From Lachancea mirantina (lineage: Eukaryota > Ascomycota > Saccharomycetes > Saccharomycetales > Saccharomycetaceae): 64,000 nucleotides of DNA. The notes beneath the pieces are model-generated. The model was not told where the DNA came from. It ran no database searches and was given only the letters and a program-made list of their open reading frames with translations. Where the stretch lies: the NCBI GenBank assembly GCA_900074745.1, contig LT598463.1, forward strand, positions 718,996 to 782,995, written 5' to 3'. Both the position numbers and the translations under genes were made by a program. Positions 59,822 through 64,000 of this stretch are shown piece after piece. Positions within the stretch are counted from its first letter, which is position 1. The number at the start of each line of letters is the position of its first letter.

Positions 59822-61102
59822 ATGGCGAAAATGAAGACGAATGAGTTGAACTCTTACAGATACGTTTCTTTCAAATTGAAAGATGCAGAGGGTGTTGGGT
59901 TGAAGTTTTTGATTGGAAGATCAAGTGGGAAAGAACCAGATCGAAGGGCCAAAGAGGACAATTTTCTGTTTGATGAAAAGAGTTTGAGTAAAAAGCACGC
60001 CAATTTGTATATTAAGAAGCTTGATGGCGATTATGACCATCCTTTTGATTCGAGTATTGACCAGTTTCGGATTTGTGTCGAAGATCTGGGTAGTACGCAT
60101 GGAATTGTCGATTTGCATGCCCAAGAGGCTGATACGACGATGATAGACTTAAAGAATGGGGAAAGATTTGGACTTGTAAAAACAAATGCTCCCATAGCGC
60201 CTGGCCAGATACGCGGTGCGAAATTGAAGTTTCAAGTGCTTATCAGACGGAAAGAATTGGGGAATGATGAGGATTATGAAATTGGATTGAGAAATGTGAG
60301 TTGTGACGACAGTCCTTTGGCCAGTCGTCCTGCAACGATGGCAATGGCGTCAAAATTTTATGAGTCACCGTCTCCTTTTTCATCTTGCTCAGAATTGAAC
60401 TATAGTGAAGATTTCTCGATGAATCAGAAAGCATCGGCCGAACAAAACGTGGATGACGTTGCGTCTTTGAGTGCGAGAACCGAAGCAAGAGACTCGACTG
60501 AGCCGCTATGTTTGAAGTTTGAAGAACAGGCTGTGTTTGGGGAAAGCGTAGACGGCCCTGGAAGGGAGAAACTCGATACGTCGGCCGATTTGATTGATCC
60601 GTGTCAAGAAGAGGCTGAAAAGCAGAAATTCGATACGTCACTCAATTTGATTGATGTGTGTCAAGAAAAGGTGGAAAATAAGGTATCGGCCAGTGGTTCA
60701 CAATGTTCTGAAGAAAGTAACAGTAGCTGCTTCATCGACCTTACAGACAGTGGACTTTCTACACCTGCATATTGCGATTTTGCTCAGCTGGGGTTATCTC
60801 TTTCTGGAAAAGAGATTCAAGGTCTTTCTTTTGAAGATAAGTACGCAGACTCTGAAGGTTGTGCCAGGGCTCTAGGAACCTGTTGCAGGAAGCGCAAACC
60901 GCACTTCGAAAATGAGAGCAACGATGGCTCGCTTTTGGAAGGTTCATCGAAAAGGCCAAAACATGATAAAAGCAGCGAGACTGTTGGTGATGTACAACTA
61001 AAGTTGAATCGCAGGTATGCGTTTTACGGTGGATTAGTAGGGTTTATGGTTGGATCCTTGGGAACTTTGGGTACATTAATTGGTATGGCTAACTTGAATT
61101 AA
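59822..61102 (+). CDS. YGL081W-like FHA-domain protein with C-terminal membrane anchor
   Basis: 426 residues (320 for YGL081W). Residues ~10-140 form an FHA fold: LKFLIGRSSG, the phosphothreonine-binding loop LSKKHANLYI and the DLGSTHGIVDL motif. The middle is disordered and acidic, with a 19-residue tandem duplication at ~250-287. The C-terminus has a Lys/Arg patch (KRPKHDKSS) and one hydrophobic segment (YAFYGGLVGFMVGSLGTLGTLIGM), so it looks tail-anchored. FHA plus tail anchor resembles Far10/Vps64, but the order between MIY1 and MPC1 matches YGL081W. The function is unknown. Confidence 0.82.
   Translation: MAKMKTNELNSYRYVSFKLKDAEGVGLKFLIGRSSGKEPDRRAKEDNFLFDEKSLSKKHANLYIKKLDGDYDHPFDSSIDQFRICVEDLGSTHGIVDLHAQEADTTMIDLKNGERFGLVKTNAPIAPGQIRGAKLKFQVLIRRKELGNDEDYEIGLRNVSCDDSPLASRPATMAMASKFYESPSPFSSCSELNYSEDFSMNQKASAEQNVDDVASLSARTEARDSTEPLCLKFEEQAVFGESVDGPGREKLDTSADLIDPCQEEAEKQKFDTSLNLIDVCQEKVENKVSASGSQCSEESNSSCFIDLTDSGLSTPAYCDFAQLGLSLSGKEIQGLSFEDKYADSEGCARALGTCCRKRKPHFENESNDGSLLEGSSKRPKHDKSSETVGDVQLKLNRRYAFYGGLVGFMVGSLGTLGTLIGMANLN
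60569..60682 (+). repeat. 57-bp tandem duplication inside the FHA-domain gene
   Basis: Two adjacent 57-base units encode similar 19-residue peptides (K-L/F-DTS-x-x-LID-x-CQE motif). They have diverged by several substitutions but keep the frame, so the duplication is not very recent. Confidence 0.85.
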
Positions 61103-61389
61103 GTAATTTTTATAGGTAGTATTATAGCAACAGCGCTAGTGATGCAGGTATAGTGTTCAAGAGCGACGAGCGATGAGAATAGTTAGAGTATAAAGCTGTA
61201 ACTTCATCTTCTCTTGTCATGATTTTTGAGTTAACAGCCGCAGCAGTGCCTTTCATGTAGCAACTTGAAACTCGAGACTAAGATCACATCTACTGAGATT
61301 AAAAGAGAGAACCAACTTAAAAGCAGCGAAATGGGACCCAGTATTAAAAGCGGTAGATAGCTGATACATGTGCGATTAGTTTTTAAAGT

Positions 61390-61722
61390 ATGCCTGAGAT
61401 TGAAATGCAAAAAGGGAAGGATGAAAATGCAAGTAGTCCAAATGGAACAAATATGATGCCTAAACCTTCACAAAACGGCAGAGACCTTCACTTACACCCA
61501 TCCAATCTCACAAAAAAATCAACCAAGCCATTCCGGTCCAAACACCGTTATTCAAGAAAAAAATCCATGACAAGAGAAAAGCGTATGGCTGAGAAAGCCC
61601 AAAGAAAAACTGAAAGGACAAAAAGTAGAAGAGCTGTTTTCTTCCGCGGCGTTCTTTACGGAAGCTTTTTTGGAGCATCCGTAAGCTCGGCACTGATAAC
61701 ATTGGTCAAAAAGACAATGTGA
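61390..61722 (+). CDS. PRM3: Prm3-like nuclear-envelope karyogamy protein
   Basis: 110 residues (133 in S. cerevisiae). The N-terminal two thirds are Lys/Arg/Ser-rich with nuclear-localisation-like clusters. The C-terminus has one hydrophobic segment, FFRGVLYGSFFGASVSSALI, closely paralleling the FYQGAIFGSFLGAAVTTVL of yeast Prm3. Prm3 is a pheromone-induced peripheral/anchored protein of the outer nuclear envelope needed for nuclear fusion in mating. Only one imperfect pheromone-response element (TGAAACT, near 61267) is visible upstream. It converges on RSA1, exactly as YPL192C/YPL193W. Confidence 0.88.
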   Translation: MPEIEMQKGKDENASSPNGTNMMPKPSQNGRDLHLHPSNLTKKSTKPFRSKHRYSRKKSMTREKRMAEKAQRKTERTKSRRAVFFRGVLYGSFFGASVSSALITLVKKTM

Positions 61723-61730
61723 ATGAGAGA

Positions 61731-62777
61731 TTATTGTTCTAGGCCCCGATTCGGCATCCTGCTATTCGAGTTTCTTGGTTCGTTCCTGGATCTTGACCTT
61801 TGGGAATTTCCAAAAAGCTTTTCCTTCTCGTCCTGTGATAGCTCGTATTCAAGGAGGTTTGCATCGCCCAACTCTTGAATAAATTGCAACAGCTTCATGT
61901 TTTCTTCGGCCATCGTTCTCTGACGGATTTTGAGATCAAGGTTTGCCCTAGGGTTTATTCGTGTCACCTGAGCTTGTATGTTTTGTATAAACTGCTTGTC
62001 TTTTTTCACTTGCTTGAACGCATCTCTTGAAGTGATGTCTTCTATTTGTACGCCCATATCTTGCTGATGACGGTCTCGGTTGTTGGAAATTTTCAAAAGC
62101 CACATTTTACGCCTTTCTTCGCGCCACTTCGCAACTTCTTCTTCGGTTTGTAATACTATTGAGGTCCCCGGTATCATCGTGGGTGAATTCTTGTTTGCGG
62201 TGGCTTTAGGCTCCTCGAAATCTACAGGTTTACCCTCGACATCACCATCATTTTCCTTATTTTGGTGCACACCTTCATCTTTGTTGGAATCTCTGCCCCC
62301 AGTGTCGTTGGCAGTTTTCCTTTCATCATTTTCTCGCTGTATATGCCTTTCGTGGGGCATATATATTTGCGTCGTCTGACTAGAGTGCTCCTCTATCCTG
62401 TTCGGGCCCGTTTGTTGAGCTGGCGCGATCATATCAAATACTGGGCTCTGTGAGCGATAAATCATGGGTTGAGATCCTCGGTGGTAGTAAGGAAAAGGTA
62501 GTGCGGAAGGCACTGAATATGCTTGGTTTCTTTGTTGATCCCAGCTAGAGTATACGTGCATTGGATTGGGGTTGTGATGGTAACCATACGGCAGAGGAAA
62601 GCTTTGGTAATATGAGGGCGTCTGGTGAGCATATGCGCCACTTTGTTCAAAGGTTTGGTGATGCTGATATTGATGTCTTGGTCTTTTTATCGCTGATGGG
62701 TTTTCGTGTAATATTTGCCCCGTTGATCGAGGTCTAGGAATCTTGGTCCGTCCAGGATCATCATTACTGCTTTGCAT
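61731..62777 (-). CDS. RSA1: Rsa1 (NUFIP1 family), box C/D snoRNP assembly factor
   Basis: 348 residues (381 in S. cerevisiae). The N-terminal half is disordered, rich in Tyr, Pro, His and Gln. The conserved NUFIP PEP region lies at ~211-226: the motif EEEVAKWREERRKMWL binds Snu13. A helical C-terminal segment follows (ENMKLLQFIQELGDANLLEY), and the end is Arg/Ser/Asn-rich. Rsa1 with Hit1 and the R2TP complex loads Snu13, Nop56 and Nop58 onto snoRNAs and also supports 60S assembly. A PAC site lies 59-68 bases upstream. It is convergent with PRM3 and divergent from MPC1. Confidence 0.9.
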   Translation of the reverse strand: MQSSNDDPGRTKIPRPRSTGQILHENPSAIKRPRHQYQHHQTFEQSGAYAHQTPSYYQSFPLPYGYHHNPNPMHVYSSWDQQRNQAYSVPSALPFPYYHRGSQPMIYRSQSPVFDMIAPAQQTGPNRIEEHSSQTTQIYMPHERHIQRENDERKTANDTGGRDSNKDEGVHQNKENDGDVEGKPVDFEEPKATANKNSPTMIPGTSIVLQTEEEVAKWREERRKMWLLKISNNRDRHQQDMGVQIEDITSRDAFKQVKKDKQFIQNIQAQVTRINPRANLDLKIRQRTMAEENMKLLQFIQELGDANLLEYELSQDEKEKLFGNSQRSRSRNEPRNSNSRMPNRGLEQ

Positions 62778-63368
62778 TAAAATAAAGGTTTCTAATGCAA
62801 TGGGTCGACGTTTGGCATAGAGATCTATCGTACCTGCGATGAGCTTTCAGGTGCTGTAATTTTAGTTGTGAATCTTTTGCGAGAAAAAAAGCCAATAACC
62901 TATGACGATGGGCAAGTGGTAGTTCAACAGCTTTCAGCGTATCTTAACACTAATGTTCTCAAAATTTTGCCAGCCATATTGAGACAATCGCAGAATCTCA
63001 CGGTGATCGTTTCACCTTGATGAATTCAATTTAATTACCAATTTACCTGAATTTGTGACGTTCTATCCTTGCCGTAAATCTCAACGAAAACACGGTTTAC
63101 CTTCAGAACAAAACCCTACAATACTCCAGCAATATTCTTGACCGGTAATGAATCGCCACGGAAATTCAAAAGCCTTTCTCATGGCTGCCACTTATGATAT
63201 CGCCGTCTTATTCCAGTACTGCCGACTACTCCGTAGTAAAGCTCGTACGAAACAAGATTTTGGTGATGATTCTTCAAGAAAATGGCCATTAAGGAATCCG
63301 CATGACTTGAAATCTTTAACAAACGAACCTTGAGAATTTGTACCGAACCATCCTTTCAGCTCACAAAT
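62778..63368. other. Divergent promoter region RSA1/MPC1
   Basis: 591 bases containing the PAC site and an AAAATTTT RRPE-like core at 62961-62968. A 61-codon frame at 63148-63333 lies just before MPC1 with no recognisable domain. Confidence 0.5.
62836..62845 (+). promoter_or_regulatory. PAC site (GCGATGAGCT) upstream of RSA1
   Basis: An exact PAC consensus, 59-68 bases from the RSA1 start. With the RRPE-like AAAATTTT at 62961 it fits a ribosome-biogenesis promoter. Confidence 0.75.
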
Positions 63369-63731
63369 ATGTCGCAACCCGCCCAAAGAGCTGCCACCCA
63401 GTCGTTTATCAATAAATTCATTAATAAGCAAACTTTGAAATACGTTTTCACTACGCATTTCTGGGGGCCTGTCTCTAATTTTGGTATACCGCTTGCTGCC
63501 ATTTACGATCTTAAAAAGGACCCAGAGCTGATTTCTGGGCCAATGACTGGTGCTCTTATTGCGTATTCTGCAGTCTTCATGAGATATGCCCTAGCCGTGA
63601 CTCCTAAGAATTACCTTTTGTTTGGTTGTCATATCATTAATGAGGGAGCACAGATAGGCCAGGCCGTGAGATTTTTGAATTATCATTACCTCAGTCCAGG
63701 AAGAGAGACCAAGAAAGAGTCTTCAGCATGA
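63369..63731 (+). CDS. MPC1: Mpc1, mitochondrial pyruvate carrier subunit
   Basis: 120 residues (130 in S. cerevisiae) from the ATG at 63369; the frame runs upstream to a TTG. MPC1 family motifs are [21 protein letters not shown] at ~30-50, [20 protein letters not shown] and [21 protein letters not shown]. Two to three membrane helices are visible. With Mpc2/Mpc3 it imports pyruvate across the inner membrane. It matches YGL080W after the YGL081W-like gene. Confidence 0.97.
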   Translation: MSQPAQRAATQSFINKFINKQTLKYVFTTHFWGPVSNFGIPLAAIYDLKKDPELISGPMTGALIAYSAVFMRYALAVTPKNYLLFGCHIINEGAQIGQAVRFLNYHYLSPGRETKKESSA

Positions 63732-63856
63732 TGCAAATGAAGTTTCGTTGTTGCTGCCGTTTTGCTCTCAAGTTATCGTTACGACTATTCCCTTAAAAGT
63801 ATCATTTGTATGCGGGGAAGCATTTATAATATTCTCCTCATTTGTAGCTCTGTATA

Positions 63857-64000
63857 TTAGTCAAAGATACCTTTAGGTTTAATTGGTTGTGTGGGTCCAA
63901 GGGTCTCATCGTCTTCCAATCTCTGCTTTTTTTTCGTCTTGAGCTGCTCAAGATACCGTCGCTTTTCGCGCTTCAGAATTTCGCGCTGATCGGCTGCCAC
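63857..64000 (-). CDS. C-terminal end of an unidentified gene, cut by the window edge
   Basis: 47 codons and a TAA are visible on the minus strand. The peptide is a charged helix (REILKREKRRYLEQLKTKKK) followed by an acidic patch and the end PIKPKGIFD. Neighbour order would allow DDC1 or APL5 (YPL194W/YPL195W) or the YGL078 side, but the piece is too short and low in complexity for me to choose. Confidence 0.55.
   Translation of the reverse strand: MAADQREILKREKRRYLEQLKTKKKQRLEDDETLGPTQPIKPKGIFD

Overview
This is a window of nuclear chromosome from a budding yeast (Saccharomycetaceae). Genes are short and almost intronless, they sit on both strands with short intergenic gaps, and nearly every protein reads as a one-to-one homolog of a Saccharomyces cerevisiae protein. 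The gene order identifies the lineage further. Several S. cerevisiae segments that became paired after the whole-genome duplication are interleaved here as one ancestral order, and duplicated pairs such as CYC1/CYC7, UTR1/YEF1 and OSM1/FRD1 appear as single genes. That is the pattern of a pre-duplication genus. Lachancea is my best guess from base composition and order, but this is an inference and not a species call.

Layout. 1-9.9 kb: the tail of a YNR021W-like gene, MRPL50, SNF12, THR4, CTR86 and PWP2 (an interleave of the YNR02x and YCR05x blocks). 9.9-13.7 kb: MPP6, YIH1 and a YCR061W-like membrane protein; YIH1 and the membrane protein lie in a sharply G+C-rich island. 14.3-16.5 kb: the sulfite pump SSU1 and an unrecognised 225-residue protein. 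16.5-17.7 kb: two intron-containing serine tRNA genes in opposite orientation. 17.8-22.2 kb: YSA1, the two-intron gene SUS1 and CYC8 (YBR111-112 block). 22.2-24.4 kb: a long gene-free region with a strong hairpin. 24.4-47.4 kb: ANP1, RAD23, UTR4, cytochrome c, UTR2, a NAD kinase, GDA1, ISY1, a YEL043W-like gene, IES6, a YBR137W-like gene, GLY1, a fumarate reductase and TCA17, almost exactly the S. cerevisiae YEL036-YEL048 order with YJR049-051 folded in. 47.4-52.9 kb: LPL1, two glycine tRNA genes in opposite orientation, and SCY1. 53.5-64 kb: COA2, NAB3, MIY1, a YGL081W-like FHA protein, PRM3, RSA1, MPC1 and the tail of one unidentified gene (YPL189C-A to YPL193W interleaved with YGL083W to YGL080W).

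The genes are housekeeping functions rather than one pathway: ribosome and snoRNP assembly (PWP2, RSA1), RNA surveillance (MPP6, NAB3), chromatin and transcription (SNF12, CYC8, SUS1, IES6), Golgi mannosylation (ANP1, GDA1), amino-acid metabolism (THR4, GLY1, UTR4, YIH1), and mitochondrial energy metabolism (cytochrome c, COA2, MPC1, MRPL50). Regulatory sites known from S. cerevisiae can be read next to the expected genes: PAC and RRPE sites at PWP2/MPP6 and RSA1, a Gcn4 site at THR4, and a Rpn4 PACE site at RAD23. I saw no transposon, LTR, virus-derived element, CRISPR array, rRNA or convincing centromere. No previously undescribed system is evident. The best leads are the gene-free hairpin locus, the unrecognised ORF, the paired isoacceptor tRNA genes at synteny junctions, and the G+C island.
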